A DNA stretch of 64,000 nucleotides. It comes from Nostocales cyanobacterium HT-58-2. Its GTDB lineage: Bacteria > Cyanobacteriota > Cyanobacteriia > Cyanobacteriales > Nostocaceae. Position numbers and translations under genes: made by a program. Below are positions 10,858 through 19,605 of this stretch, in pieces. The notes under the pieces were generated by a model, which worked only from the letters and a program-made list of their open reading frames with translations, was not told where the DNA came from and ran no database searches. The stretch is from assembly GCA_002163975.1 (NCBI GenBank), contig CP019636.1, positions 4,467,501 through 4,531,500 of the forward strand, in the 5' to 3' direction. Positions within the stretch are counted from its first letter, which is position 1, and every line of letters begins with the position of its first letter.

Positions 10858-11523
10858 ATGGCTAGAAAAGCCGTTTTGTTGCTAATTTGGCTAGGATTTG
10901 TTGCCTACACTTTATGGTTGTCTCCAGTGGACCAACCAAACACATGGGCTTTAGGATCGAAACTATTAACACTCCAATGGGGAAATCTTAATGCCATTAT
11001 CCCTGCTATATTCTGCCTCATGGGTATCTGGTCCATGATTTACGCGTGCTTAATGTTTGCTGATGGTAGAATGCAAAACTTTCGTGTTTGGCCTTATTTC
11101 ATTGGGTCAAACTTCACTGGAGTTATATGCCTTTTGCCCTACCTAATCTTTCGTCAATCTAATCAAGAATTCTATGGAGCAAAAGATAAGTGGCTAGAAA
11201 TTCTTGATAGACGCTCAACAGGAGTTTACCTTCTTATTAGTACAACTGTCATCCTAGCTTATGCAGCACTTGCTGGGAACTGGGAAGATTACGTTCAGCA
11301 ATTTCAGACTAGGCACTTTGTTCACCTCATTAGTATAGACTTCTGTTTAATGTGTCTGATATTTCCCATAACTTCATTGTTTGATGATGACATGGCAAGA
11401 AGAGGTCTGAAAGATACTCGCATTTTCTGGGCTGTTGCGCTACTACCTTTGTTTGGTCCATTGTTATATCTTTGCTTGCGTCCACCATTACCAGAGACGA
11501 CTGCACAAGAATTATTCGCCTAA
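10858..11523 (+). CDS. six-TM conserved membrane protein, unknown function
   Basis: This 221-aa protein has about six hydrophobic spans (near residues 5-20, 46-68, 80-98, 122-140, 153-172 and 187-208). Conserved-looking loops include MFADGRMQNFRVWPYF and the acidic SLFDDDMARRGLKDTRIFW. The pattern is that of a conserved cyanobacterial/plastid hypothetical, but I cannot name a function. It ends with a 12-base overlap into the convergent amine oxidase gene, so the two 3' ends are shared. Confidence 0.6.
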   Translation: MARKAVLLLIWLGFVAYTLWLSPVDQPNTWALGSKLLTLQWGNLNAIIPAIFCLMGIWSMIYACLMFADGRMQNFRVWPYFIGSNFTGVICLLPYLIFRQSNQEFYGAKDKWLEILDRRSTGVYLLISTTVILAYAALAGNWEDYVQQFQTRHFVHLISIDFCLMCLIFPITSLFDDDMARRGLKDTRIFWAVALLPLFGPLLYLCLRPPLPETTAQELFA

Positions 11524-12780
11524 CAAACTCAAAATTTGTTGTGCAGCACGTTGACCACTGCGAATTGCGCCCTCCATATAACCGCGATACTCCACAGGAG
11601 CAGTATGTTCACCTGCAAAGAAAATCCGACCAGCAGGTTGCGTTAAATGTGGGTTAAAGCGATGCAAGTCTCCTGGTCTAAAATAACAGTAAGCACCTCG
11701 TGCCCACTCATCAGCACTCCAATCACATGAACGAGAGGCGATGATCTCGGGTGCATCGGGATAGAGAGTATTTATTGCTGCCACCGCTAATTCACCTGCT
11801 TGCTCAGATAACGTTAAGCTACGCTTACCTCCACTGAAACAAGAAAGGATTTTTTCCCTACCCATCTGAGCGGAGGTCGGCTCCCAGATAGCATGATAAT
11901 TATTCTCAAGTAATATGATGCCAAAGTTAGGTTTTGACCAAAACTGGTATGGGTATTGCAGCAATGTCTTGACAACGCCACCGTAGGGTAAAGTAGAAAT
12001 TGCCTCTCGTTGTATCTCTGTGAGTGGTGCTTCTATCGGGATGTGACGCAGCACGCTCCAAGGAATCGTCACGATCGCGCTATGACCTGTAACCTCAACT
12101 AGACCAGTTGCGGTCTCAACATTGACAGTTACAGTGTCATCTGTGTGTTGGATACAGCGCACCGGAGTACTTGTGTGAACGCGATCACCTAAATGCTGAG
12201 CTAGAGCATCTACCAGACGCGAAATACCACCATGGACACGCATATTGCAGCCACTATTGCCAATACCTGCAAAATAGGCAAAGAAGCCTATACTAATCAA
12301 CTCGGGATCGGTGGCAAATAATGAAGAAGCCATCAAACGAGCAATCCAGCGGGCAAAGGGCGCAATTGAGTGTGTATCCAACCACTCATCTAAGGTCTGT
12401 TGCGGATCTTTTTGCTCTTGAATTAGGGTTTGGAGCTTTGCATATAAATTGTCTAAAGCGGCACTTTGTTCTGTTGTCAGGGACAATCGGTTACGAAGAC
12501 TTCCATCTATGAACCAGTAAAGATCATCAGGAAATTTATTGGCTAGATCAAGTTGAATACCGAATTGTGCAGCATAAGTCATGAGTGCAGTGTGGTTATC
12601 GTCTACAAACTCAGCACCTAACTCGCCATGTTGTCCTGCATTGAGTTGAACGGTATGAGCCCGACCGCCAACACGCTCACGGGCTTCAAAAACTTGAACA
12701 TCCATACCTGCGCGTAGCAGTTCGTAAGATGCACTTAATCCTGCCAGTCCAGCTCCAATGACAATAATTTGATGTGGCAT
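11512..12780 (-). CDS. flavin-dependent amine oxidase
   Basis: This 422-aa FAD enzyme of the monoamine oxidase / polyamine oxidase superfamily would oxidise an amine to an aldehyde or imine with O2 as acceptor. The N-terminal dinucleotide fold is complete (VIGAGLAGLSASYELL), followed by GGRAHT. The C-terminal FAD contact AGEHTAPVEYRGYMEGAIRS is typical of the family. No signal peptide is visible. The substrate cannot be told from sequence. It is convergent with the six-TM gene, with 12 bases of overlap. Confidence 0.85.
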   Translation of the reverse strand: MPHQIIVIGAGLAGLSASYELLRAGMDVQVFEARERVGGRAHTVQLNAGQHGELGAEFVDDNHTALMTYAAQFGIQLDLANKFPDDLYWFIDGSLRNRLSLTTEQSAALDNLYAKLQTLIQEQKDPQQTLDEWLDTHSIAPFARWIARLMASSLFATDPELISIGFFAYFAGIGNSGCNMRVHGGISRLVDALAQHLGDRVHTSTPVRCIQHTDDTVTVNVETATGLVEVTGHSAIVTIPWSVLRHIPIEAPLTEIQREAISTLPYGGVVKTLLQYPYQFWSKPNFGIILLENNYHAIWEPTSAQMGREKILSCFSGGKRSLTLSEQAGELAVAAINTLYPDAPEIIASRSCDWSADEWARGAYCYFRPGDLHRFNPHLTQPAGRIFFAGEHTAPVEYRGYMEGAIRSGQRAAQQILSLLGE

Positions 12781-13204
12781 TGCCTAATTTCCTAAGAACA
12801 TCAATAGGAATGACTCCTCATAAGGATAAATCTGACTCATAATTGTTATCCACCAATAACTAGGAATATTTGTGTAGATATTTTTTTAAGTATTTTTACA
12901 TTCTGTTCTGCATTTTAATTCATTCGCTGAGTAGACCGATAAAACTGATACAACCTCCCGTTAGTCAGAGGAAAGATAATTGAGAAATTTTTAGGATTAG
13001 TAAGTTATACCAAATAAAAAAATGTTTGCGACAGATAACGCTACCCGCCTCTGACCAAGGGGAGGGGTTCAACCGATGTGTTCCATTCTTTTTTCAAATT
13101 GGTATTACACAAAAATCACAAAAAGTAATAGCAGTTATAGAGCATTTCTCAAACTACCAACCGCAGCAAGTCCATAGTTGAAGACAGACAACTTAGGAGG
13201 TAAT
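12781..13204. other. gap with a MITE-like inverted-repeat remnant
   Basis: No gene is seen. At about 13005-13112 an element starts TTATACCAAATAAAAAAATG and ends CATTCTTTTTTCAAATTGGT, imperfect inverted ends typical of small mobile repeats in Nostocales. Its GC-rich core carries CCTCTGACCAAGGGGAGG. The amine oxidase and the DUF2267 gene diverge from this region, so it should hold both promoters. Confidence 0.4.
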
Positions 13205-13609
13205 ATGCAACACGACGAGTTCATCGGTCAGGTACAAAATCGTGCCCGTCTCAGTTCTCGGGGTGATGCTGAGGTGGCAACTCGTGCTACTTTAGAAACG
13301 CTTGCTGAACGTCTAGCGGGGAATGAGCCATTAAACGCTGCTTCCCAATTACCAAAGGGCATTGCAGCATATCTGCAACATGAATATGCAGGTGCTGGAG
13401 CACGTTTCTCACTAAATGAGTTTTTTGAACGTATAAGTCAACGAGAAAGTGTAGAACTACCACAGGCTATTTACCACGCCCGTGTGGTGATGGAGGTTCT
13501 GAACGAGGCATTATCTGTAGGCGAGATAAATGATATTCGTGCTCAACTCCCATCAGAGTATGACCCACTGTTCGAGGGTAGCCAAGGAAAGATGCATGTT
13601 AATACTTAA
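13205..13609 (+). CDS. DUF2267 domain protein
   Basis: This 134-aa protein has two helical repeats typical of DUF2267: MQHDEFIGQVQNRARL... ATRATLETLAERLAGNEP, then LNEFFERIS... AIYHARVVMEVLNEAL, and LPSEYDPLFEG at the end. AGGAGG (13196-13201) sits ideally before ATG 13205; the longer frame from TTG 13178 is not needed. The function is unknown. The family is often next to phosphoribosyltransferases, hibernation factors and other stress genes, exactly as here. The next gene follows after 38 bases. Confidence 0.85.
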   Translation: MQHDEFIGQVQNRARLSSRGDAEVATRATLETLAERLAGNEPLNAASQLPKGIAAYLQHEYAGAGARFSLNEFFERISQRESVELPQAIYHARVVMEVLNEALSVGEINDIRAQLPSEYDPLFEGSQGKMHVNT

Positions 13610-13647
13610 AAACTCATTCCTTTGAAAACCAAAAAGGAGCGCGCACT

Positions 13648-14313
13648 ATGCTATTTGAGAATCGAAAGGAAGCAGGTCAATTTTTGGCTAAAAAATTAGC
13701 AGCTTATGCAAACCGTCCAGACGTACTGGTGTTAGCGCTCCCAAGGGGTGGTGTACCTGTCGCTTTTGAAGTCGCTAAAGCACTCAATGCTCCCTTAGAC
13801 GTTTTTGTGGTGCGTAAACTTGGCGTACCCGAACAAAAAGAGCTAGCAATGGGAGCGATCGCCTCTGGTGGAGTGCGGGTTTTGAATGAACAAATCGTGC
13901 GATCGCTTGGTATATCCCAGGCTGAGATTAACCAGGTTGCACAGAAAGAACAACAGGAACTTGAACGGCGGGAACGCCTTTATCGGGGCGATCGCCCTGT
14001 TCCAAAATTAAATGGACGAACTGTGATTTTGGTAGATGATGGTTTAGCTACAGGTGCAACTATGCGTGCGGCTGTTGAAGCGTTGCAGCGACATAGACCC
14101 GCCAAGATAATAATCGCCGTGCCAGTCTGTGCCTCTGAAACCTGTAAAGAGTTTGTAGGCAAGGTGGATGAAGTAGTTTGCGCAGCGATACCAAATCCTT
14201 TCTACAGTGTTGGTTTGTGGTATGTAGACTTTCCACAAACAACAGATGAAGAAGTTCGAGACTTGATACAGCAGGCTGCAAACAACCATGAGACAACAGC
14301 AATTAGTATCTAG
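13648..14313 (+). CDS. phosphoribosyltransferase family protein
   Basis: This 221-aa type I PRTase-fold protein has the PRPP-binding loop VILVDDGLATGATM around residues 125-138, preceded by ALPRGGVPVAFEVA and VVRKLGVPEQKELAMGAI, hallmarks of the stress-associated PRTase family whose substrate is unknown. AAGGAG lies just upstream of the ATG. It probably forms an operon with the DUF2267 gene (38-base gap). It shows no purine- or pyrimidine-specific hood, so I give no base-salvage assignment. Confidence 0.85.
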   Translation: MLFENRKEAGQFLAKKLAAYANRPDVLVLALPRGGVPVAFEVAKALNAPLDVFVVRKLGVPEQKELAMGAIASGGVRVLNEQIVRSLGISQAEINQVAQKEQQELERRERLYRGDRPVPKLNGRTVILVDDGLATGATMRAAVEALQRHRPAKIIIAVPVCASETCKEFVGKVDEVVCAAIPNPFYSVGLWYVDFPQTTDEEVRDLIQQAANNHETTAISI

Positions 14314-14487
14314 TCAGTGTAAGGGCATAGCAGACAGCGCTCAGAGCGCTTCCAATTCATCAAATTTACTATAGAAAAATTAACTTATCTTATCAGACTT
14401 ATTTATCGATAAGGACTAATACAACACCTGAGACAAGTAGCCTGATAAACAGTTCAAAATGCAAAAATTAAGAGTCAAAATAAAATT

Positions 14488-15120
14488 ATGAAAATAGCAC
14501 CAGAAATTACCTATCGCAATGTACAAAAAACTGATGCCCTTAATAACTTAATTAACGAAAAGATTGGCAAGCTTGAGCAAGTTTGCGAGTATATTAGTAG
14601 TTGCCATATTGTCATAGAAAAAATACATGATCGTCCACGCAGTGGTTCTCCCTACCGAGTGCGGATTGATATTACAGTACCACCTGGTCACGAACTTATA
14701 GCAGAAAGCAACCCAGCGGATACTAACCAATATGTGCCAGTAGATGCGGTAATTCGAGATGCATTTAAAGCCGCTGTTCAGCAGCTAAGAAAACTTACTG
14801 AGCGTCAGCAAGAGAGTGATAAAGCCAAAACTCACGATGATACGCAGGAGACGACAGCACTTGTCACCAAGTTATTTGCCGACAGAGGTTATGGCTTTAT
14901 CAAAACCTTAGATGGTCAGGAAATTTACTTTCACCGTAATAGTGTTCTCCATGACGACTTTGACCGTTTAGAAATTGGTACTGGTGTCCGTTTTGCAATG
15001 GATGAGGATGGTTTAGAGGGTCCAAAGGCAAGCACTGTACAAATTGTGGATAAAGCAGGAGCCAGGGCTGGTAAGTCAGAGGAGCTCTTAATTGAGCCAC
15101 CCTTGGGTTGGAGAGAATAG
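14488..15120 (+). CDS. HPF/RaiA-like ribosome hibernation factor fused to a cold-shock domain
   Basis: This 210-aa two-domain protein has residues 1-105 resembling the ribosome-associated HPF/RaiA domain (NLINEKIGKLEQVCEYISSC, VIEKIHDRP, VRIDITVPPGHEL). Residues about 123-188 form a cold-shock domain with the RNP1-like RGYGFIKT and IYFHRNSV motifs. It would bind the ribosomal decoding region while the second domain contacts RNA. The ribosome site before ATG 14488 is weak. It follows the PRTase by 174 bases on the same strand and fits the stress character of this block. Confidence 0.82.
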   Translation: MKIAPEITYRNVQKTDALNNLINEKIGKLEQVCEYISSCHIVIEKIHDRPRSGSPYRVRIDITVPPGHELIAESNPADTNQYVPVDAVIRDAFKAAVQQLRKLTERQQESDKAKTHDDTQETTALVTKLFADRGYGFIKTLDGQEIYFHRNSVLHDDFDRLEIGTGVRFAMDEDGLEGPKASTVQIVDKAGARAGKSEELLIEPPLGWRE

Positions 15121-15129
15121 GAAAAAACT

Positions 15130-15231
15130 TAGTCTAAGTGGTCTCATTAAACCAAAAATCTCCTGACTTTTAGCGGAAATGAGCGTAGCGATATTCACGC
15201 AGTCAATCAGAACATCGGCTGCAGTTGCCAT
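15130..15231 (-). pseudogene. possible N-terminal scrap of a TPP-dependent enzyme gene
   Basis: On the minus strand GAGGAG precedes an ATG at 15231 encoding MATAADVLIDCVNIA, after which the reading becomes meaningless. The first ten residues resemble the start of thiamine-diphosphate enzymes of the acetolactate synthase / pyruvate oxidase group (xxTAADVLIDRLxxWGVxxIFG). It sits 58 bases after the thioredoxin gene on the same strand. Only the start would be left; the match is short and uncertain. Confidence 0.25.
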
Positions 15232-15431
15232 GATTTTCTCCTCAGATATTTGCGTTAACTTGAGACTATTACTGTTTTTGCAGGTGGTCTTAAAATATTT
15301 CTTCTGTTGAGGGATTTTCGGGATGAGTTATACAATCTTCTGAAAGCAGTCTTTGCAAAAGCTGGATAAGGCGTTCTACTGGCAATAAATTCTCGGTCCT
15401 TTCTTCTTCGATTCGTCCTAAAACCTGACCA

Positions 15432-16703
15432 CTGAAGGGGTGACAAAGAAGCTACAAAGCAGATTGGATAAGAGACATAGCACGTAGACCCTTGTGAAAA
15501 TAAGGTAATTTACTGGGCTTTAAGCGCATCAAATCATGAGCGAAATGAGCCCAAAATTCCATTGCTCCCACCCAAAGTAGACCATATAAACCAACCCAAA
15601 ATGTACTATGTCGGCGATGTAATCGGTGTAATTCCTTCAGACGACCAACATATTTTTGTAGTCCCATCTGGCGGGAGCGACGACCAGCATTAACAGCACA
15701 AGTATATGCGATAGCAATTAATAAAATTAGTGCTATCAGACGTTGACCATCAGCAGAAGTAGATTCGAGATTATAGCCACCAGTCTTACAATCTTTAAAC
15801 ATCGCCTCGATGCCACTTCGTAGTTTGAATGCTTTCCTTGCTGATTCGAGACTATTTAGGTTAGTCAGTAAAAACCAGCCAGCAGGCTCAACTTTGCCAC
15901 GATATTTACGCTTGTAATATCCGGCTAAATTAAATTTAGTAAAACCTTTCTGTTTAGTTGCTTGAATACCTGTTAGGAAGAATGAGATACCAGGAATTAA
16001 TCCCAAAGATTGTAACCGTTGATATGATTGATTTTCTTGTCGAATATATGTGCCTTGCTTTTGACGTAGCACAAAGTCAATTCCCTTGCTGTGTAACCAA
16101 TTCGCCAGTTTGATGCTATGAAATTCTCTATCACCCAGCACCAACATTCGATATCCTTTAAACAACCGCAGCAATGGTCGAATTAACTTTTTCTGCTCAC
16201 CCAAATTGCTACATCCTCTTTTTGATAACAATAACCAGTAAACAGGTATTGCTCTTTTTTCTTCAATGAAACTGATGACAAACACATTTTGGTCACGCCA
16301 TTGTGTTCTATCAATGGCAAATATCAGTTGTTTCTTTCCCAATATATCCCTGTTTTTTATCCATCTTTTGAGCAGGGGAAACCACAGATATTGAATTGAT
16401 AATTGCGGCAGCAGTAAAAACCTTTGGATACTCCGTCGCCGACTTTCAAAAAGTATCGGTTGTGGAAATACAGATGAGAGCTTCTCAATCGTCACAGTTT
16501 TATGAAATTGCAATAGCATAATCAAGATTGAGAGCATCTTGTACTGCGTCGGTGTCAGTACATTGGAAAAGCAGTTTTGATAGAATTTAGGTAACATTAT
16601 CATTTGATAGGTCTTGTTGAGAATATCTGACCTATCTTTTTTTACCTTAAAACGGTCACACTCCCCTATTTTCTCGACTTCAGCCCTCTTGTCACCCCTT
16701 CAG
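15432..16703 (-). mobile_element. complete IS4-family insertion sequence, 1272 bp
   Basis: The ends are perfect 15-base inverted repeats CTGAAGGGGTGACAA (18 of 22 over a longer stretch). The 9-base target ACCTGACCA is duplicated at 15423-15431 and 16704-16712. One transposase gene fills the element. Intact ends, intact transposase and a perfect target duplication indicate a recent, possibly still active copy. Confidence 0.93.
15452..16603 (-). CDS. IS4-family transposase
   Basis: This 383-aa DDE transposase has the first Asp in FAIDRTQWRD, the second in VLGDREFHS and the Glu in RSGIEAMFKDCKTGGYNLE, which fits the R-x3-E-x6-K signature of IS4 enzymes. The C-terminal SADGQRLIALILLIAIAY helix follows as in related cyanobacterial copies. 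It carries no stop or frameshift. A second ATG two codons in is an alternative start. It is the only gene of the element that interrupts the thioredoxin gene. Confidence 0.92.
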   Translation of the reverse strand: MIMLPKFYQNCFSNVLTPTQYKMLSILIMLLQFHKTVTIEKLSSVFPQPILFESRRRSIQRFLLLPQLSIQYLWFPLLKRWIKNRDILGKKQLIFAIDRTQWRDQNVFVISFIEEKRAIPVYWLLLSKRGCSNLGEQKKLIRPLLRLFKGYRMLVLGDREFHSIKLANWLHSKGIDFVLRQKQGTYIRQENQSYQRLQSLGLIPGISFFLTGIQATKQKGFTKFNLAGYYKRKYRGKVEPAGWFLLTNLNSLESARKAFKLRSGIEAMFKDCKTGGYNLESTSADGQRLIALILLIAIAYTCAVNAGRRSRQMGLQKYVGRLKELHRLHRRHSTFWVGLYGLLWVGAMEFWAHFAHDLMRLKPSKLPYFHKGLRAMSLIQSAL

Positions 16704-17047
16704 ACCTGACCATTTTGAAAAAGCAAAAGTGTTGGTAAGGGATGAACTTGATATTTAGAAGCTAAACGAGAATATTTTTCACTATCAATTCTTATAATAA
16801 TCATCTGTTCTTTCATCTGATTATTGACTTGTTCTAGAATTGAATCCATTACGTAACATGGACCGCACCAAGGAGCATCGAAAACTACCAATAAGGGTAA
16901 TATTGAGCTAGATAATAGCTCGTCAAAGTTTTGATAATTTTGTTGTGTTGACATTTCTTTTAGTCTTTGAATTTGATATTAATGCTTAGTTATGAATAAA
17001 TTTTGAAATTATGTATTAACGTCAAGTCCCTACAATTCATTCTTAAT

Positions 17048-18397
17048 CTAGACACCCCAGGGAAATGTCTCTGGCAGTTCTTTTATGTACCATTCGGGGC
17101 TGCGATCCAGAGGTTCTACGCCTCTTGTGTTATCAATGTGAATTACCACATCAAACTGTTCAGGCAGTTGTGCATAGAAGTAGTGGCTAACACGCTCAGT
17201 TTCCGGGAGGTAGATCACACCAATCGCCCGTTCTAATCGAGGTTCTTGCAATCCTTTAACTGCTTGATTATCTTGCTGCAAATTCAGTAAAAACGAAGAT
17301 ATTCCTATATGGTGAAACAAAGCTTCGTAACTGGCAGACAATGCGGGACAAACCTGTTTGAGTTCGGTCACACCACCCCATTTAGCAGCAGCCGTGACTG
17401 TACCTGTGTAAGTACTAAAGCCTATAAGTACAGAATCACGCCCATATTTTTCGCGTACCAGTTGCCCCACGTTCAATTCACCCGCAGATCCCATATCAGT
17501 TGCTCGCGCATCGCCTATGTGAGAGTTATGTTCCCAAACAACGACCTTTGTGTGGTTTCCTTGTCTATCCAAATGGGTAACCAGCTCATCTAAAGTTTCT
17601 GCCATATGCCTATCTCGGATATTCCAAGATGACACACGCCCCTGAAACATTGAGCGGTAGTATTTCTCGGCATTCTTCACAAGTCGAGCGTTCTGTTCTA
17701 TGTAGAACAACTCGTCTTCTGCAACCTGACCATCACGTTGTGCATACTCCGTAATCTTCTGCTGCAACTCCATCAATTGATTGATAGCTTGTTTTTCACA
17801 AGACTCGGTCAATCCAAAACTAGCAGCATATCCATAAGCCTGTGAGTCTTCACCAAAGTGTTCTAAGCATGAATAGCGGTAGCGTGCCCGTTCTGCCGCT
17901 TCTGGGTCAACTTTTTCTAGAAAGCTAATAACCTCATCGGTTGAAGTATACATACTGTACAGGTCAAGCCCATAAAAGCCAACCTTTGTTGCATTCTGCG
18001 GCAAAGTATCATTATGCTGGCGTAGCCAGCCGATGAAGTTCACAACATCCGTGTTGCGCCACATCCAGGTGGGAAAGCGTTGAAAACCAGTCAATGCTTC
18101 AGAAGGCGTATGGTCATCGTTGACTCCGCGCACATAGCGATTGATACGGTAAGCATCGGGCCAATCTGCTTCCACTGCAACAGCTGTGAAACCCTTTTCT
18201 TTAATCAACCGTTTGGTAATCTCAGCCCTCTGCTCGTAAAATTCATGGGTACCATGCGACGCTTCACCAATGAGTACAAAGCGAGCATTGCCGATGAGCT
18301 CCATAAGTGGGTTGTAATCTTCTACACCTCTAACTGGATGCGCTGCCTGGCGCAGTCCATCACTTAGTTTTGTTTTTGTTGTAGTTGCATTTGCCAT
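17048..18397 (-). CDS. erythromycin esterase family protein
   Basis: This 449-aa protein has the EreA/EreB-like fold: VLIGEASHGTHEFYEQRAEI near residues 41-60 supplies the His/Glu active-site pair, VAVEADWPDAYRINRYVRG follows, and WEHNSHIGDARATDMG around residue 280 is the second conserved His region. Most members are not drug-resistance enzymes. Chromosomal homologues are common in stress clusters and have unknown esters as substrate. It lies upstream of the thioredoxin gene on the same strand (about 90 bases), so the two probably shared a transcript before the insertion. Confidence 0.85.
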   Translation of the reverse strand: MANATTTKTKLSDGLRQAAHPVRGVEDYNPLMELIGNARFVLIGEASHGTHEFYEQRAEITKRLIKEKGFTAVAVEADWPDAYRINRYVRGVNDDHTPSEALTGFQRFPTWMWRNTDVVNFIGWLRQHNDTLPQNATKVGFYGLDLYSMYTSTDEVISFLEKVDPEAAERARYRYSCLEHFGEDSQAYGYAASFGLTESCEKQAINQLMELQQKITEYAQRDGQVAEDELFYIEQNARLVKNAEKYYRSMFQGRVSSWNIRDRHMAETLDELVTHLDRQGNHTKVVVWEHNSHIGDARATDMGSAGELNVGQLVREKYGRDSVLIGFSTYTGTVTAAAKWGGVTELKQVCPALSASYEALFHHIGISSFLLNLQQDNQAVKGLQEPRLERAIGVIYLPETERVSHYFYAQLPEQFDVVIHIDNTRGVEPLDRSPEWYIKELPETFPWGV

Positions 18398-18938
18398 AAT
18401 TCTAAACCTAATAAGTATTGATTTATAACAACCTGTTTCTATGGGTTATAAACTTGTTTATTTAAAGACTAAAACTCTGAGAGAGGCGAGAATGTTAGTG
18501 TCAACTAAGACAATGTATCCAGTGTTTCAAAACTGCTTCTGTTATGACGAACCACACAGACACGAAGTGCTGAAGCAGCGCGGTCTTGGCGGTTTCCACG
18601 CCAGTTGCTTCAAGTCGGGAAACCCTCCTGCAGCGTTGCCTCACCAACGCACTGGCTCCCCATGAACGACTGCTACTCGCGGAGCGTATCCGCAGGATTC
18701 ACCCGGAGGGCTTCCCGAAGGGTAGGACACAGAGAAAAGAAAACTACTAATAGATTTTTTTGATTTAATAAAATTTTTATCAAAAAATAAAATAATTTAT
18801 TATGGAATGATCCTAGACAGATAAAAGTCTTTTTTCCTCTTTCTCGAGTTGTGTCACCAATATTATGTGTGTGCCTAAAGAGTGATACCAAGTTGAGAAA
18901 ATGTGACTGTAAGCACAATAAGTTGAAGAATGATGCAC
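18398..18938. repeat. gap holding a dispersed GC-rich repeat mosaic
   Basis: 18550-18725 is much more GC-rich than its surroundings and consists of short motifs recurring in this window: GTCGGGAAACCCT is shared with about 54072-54084, and GGCTCCCCATGA is shared with 43850-43861. No coding gene is supported. The flanking bases to 18938 are AT-rich and end at the glutathione reductase remnant. Confidence 0.45.
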
Positions 18939-19345
18939 TTATAAAGAAAAAACTTCTTCTGTAATAGATGGGTGAATACCAATACTTGTATCTAAATCTT
19001 TATTAGTGACTCCCAACTTCATTGCAAGCGTAATATTTTGAATAATTTCCGATGCATATTCACCCACCATATGAGCACCTAACAGTCGCTCTGATTCACC
19101 ATCTACCACTAACTTGATGAAAAAACTTTCATCAAGTTAGTGAAACTATAAAAAAGTCGTTTGAACTCTTGATGGTAACAGTGGACAGATTCACCAAATT
19201 TTTCCCGTGCTTGAGCTTCGGTCAAACCAACTGTAGCAGCTTCTTCAGCAATTCCTACACAAATACCGTAAGAAGCAGCTCATTTAGCAGCAGCAAGACC
19301 TCCGAAACCAGCACCAATAATAAAGAAATCGTAATCAAAGCTCAT
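18939..19345 (-). pseudogene. gor: glutathione reductase remnant with internal deletion
   Basis: From ATG 19345 the minus strand reads MSFDYDFFIIGAGFGGLAAA, the FAD-binding start of glutathione reductase, and then hits a TGA at codon 22. After about 32 residues it jumps to TVGLTEAQAREKFGESVHCY, which belongs to the C-terminal half, so some 300 residues including the redox cysteines are gone. A perfect 16-base inverted repeat (19107-19122 / 19127-19142) sits where the frame breaks again. Then FIKLVVDGESERLLGAHMVG through GIHPSITEEV finishes the dimerisation domain. It is non-functional and lies 55 bases downstream of the broken chaB gene. Confidence 0.85.
19107..19142. repeat. perfect 16-bp inverted repeat at the gor deletion scar
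   Basis: The arms CACTAACTTGATGAAA (19107-19122) and TTTCATCAAGTTAGTG (19127-19142) are separated by 4 bases. The left arm is genuine glutathione reductase coding sequence (FIKLV on the minus strand), and the right arm is its inverted copy. This looks like a fold-back replication error. Confidence 0.8.
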
Positions 19346-19400
19346 GACTCATGCACCCCAACTTCACTAGCTTTTGATGAATTGATCTAGTTTGCGAGAT

Positions 19401-19605
19401 TTATTCTGGCTTTTTGTGCCAATTTCCATCCTCACCTTTTTCGTAATCATGCTTTACTGCGCTCCAAGCAACGCGAAAAGCAATTTCTTCTTCCCCATAC
19501 TGTTCTTCTGCACTATTAAAAGCAGCCCGAAAAATTTCTTGAGCGTGTTTAGGAAGATGTTTTTTTCACCGATTCTGGTAAATCATTAATCTCTTTATAA
19601 GGCAT
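19401..19605 (-). pseudogene. chaB: chaB family gene with a one-base frameshift
   Basis: ATG 19605 opens MPYKEINDLPESVKK and then runs into a stop. One base out of frame it continues HLPKHAQEIFRAAFNSAEEQ and YGEEEIAFRVAWSAVKHDYE to a TAA at 19401-19403, a complete ChaB protein of about 67 aa. The break lies in a run of seven A (plus-strand T 19560-19566) where six would keep the frame, so it may be a real mutation, programmed slippage or a sequencing error. It is the upstream partner of the gor remnant on the same strand. Confidence 0.85.

Larger units (their letters stand above)
15290..16954 (-). pseudogene. thioredoxin gene interrupted by an IS4-family element
   Basis: The 5' part (16704-16954) encodes a thioredoxin fold with the active site WCGPC (FDAPWCGPCYVMD) and PLPTLLLFQNGQ. 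It is cut by the insertion sequence at 15432-16703. Beyond the element, 15290-15422 continues in frame (VLGRIEEERTENLLPVERL...) to TAA at 15290-15292. Removing the element and one 9-base target copy restores an uninterrupted frame of about 127 aa. The insertion is therefore the only visible damage and is recent. The cell loses this disulfide reductase unless the IS excises precisely. Confidence 0.88.
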
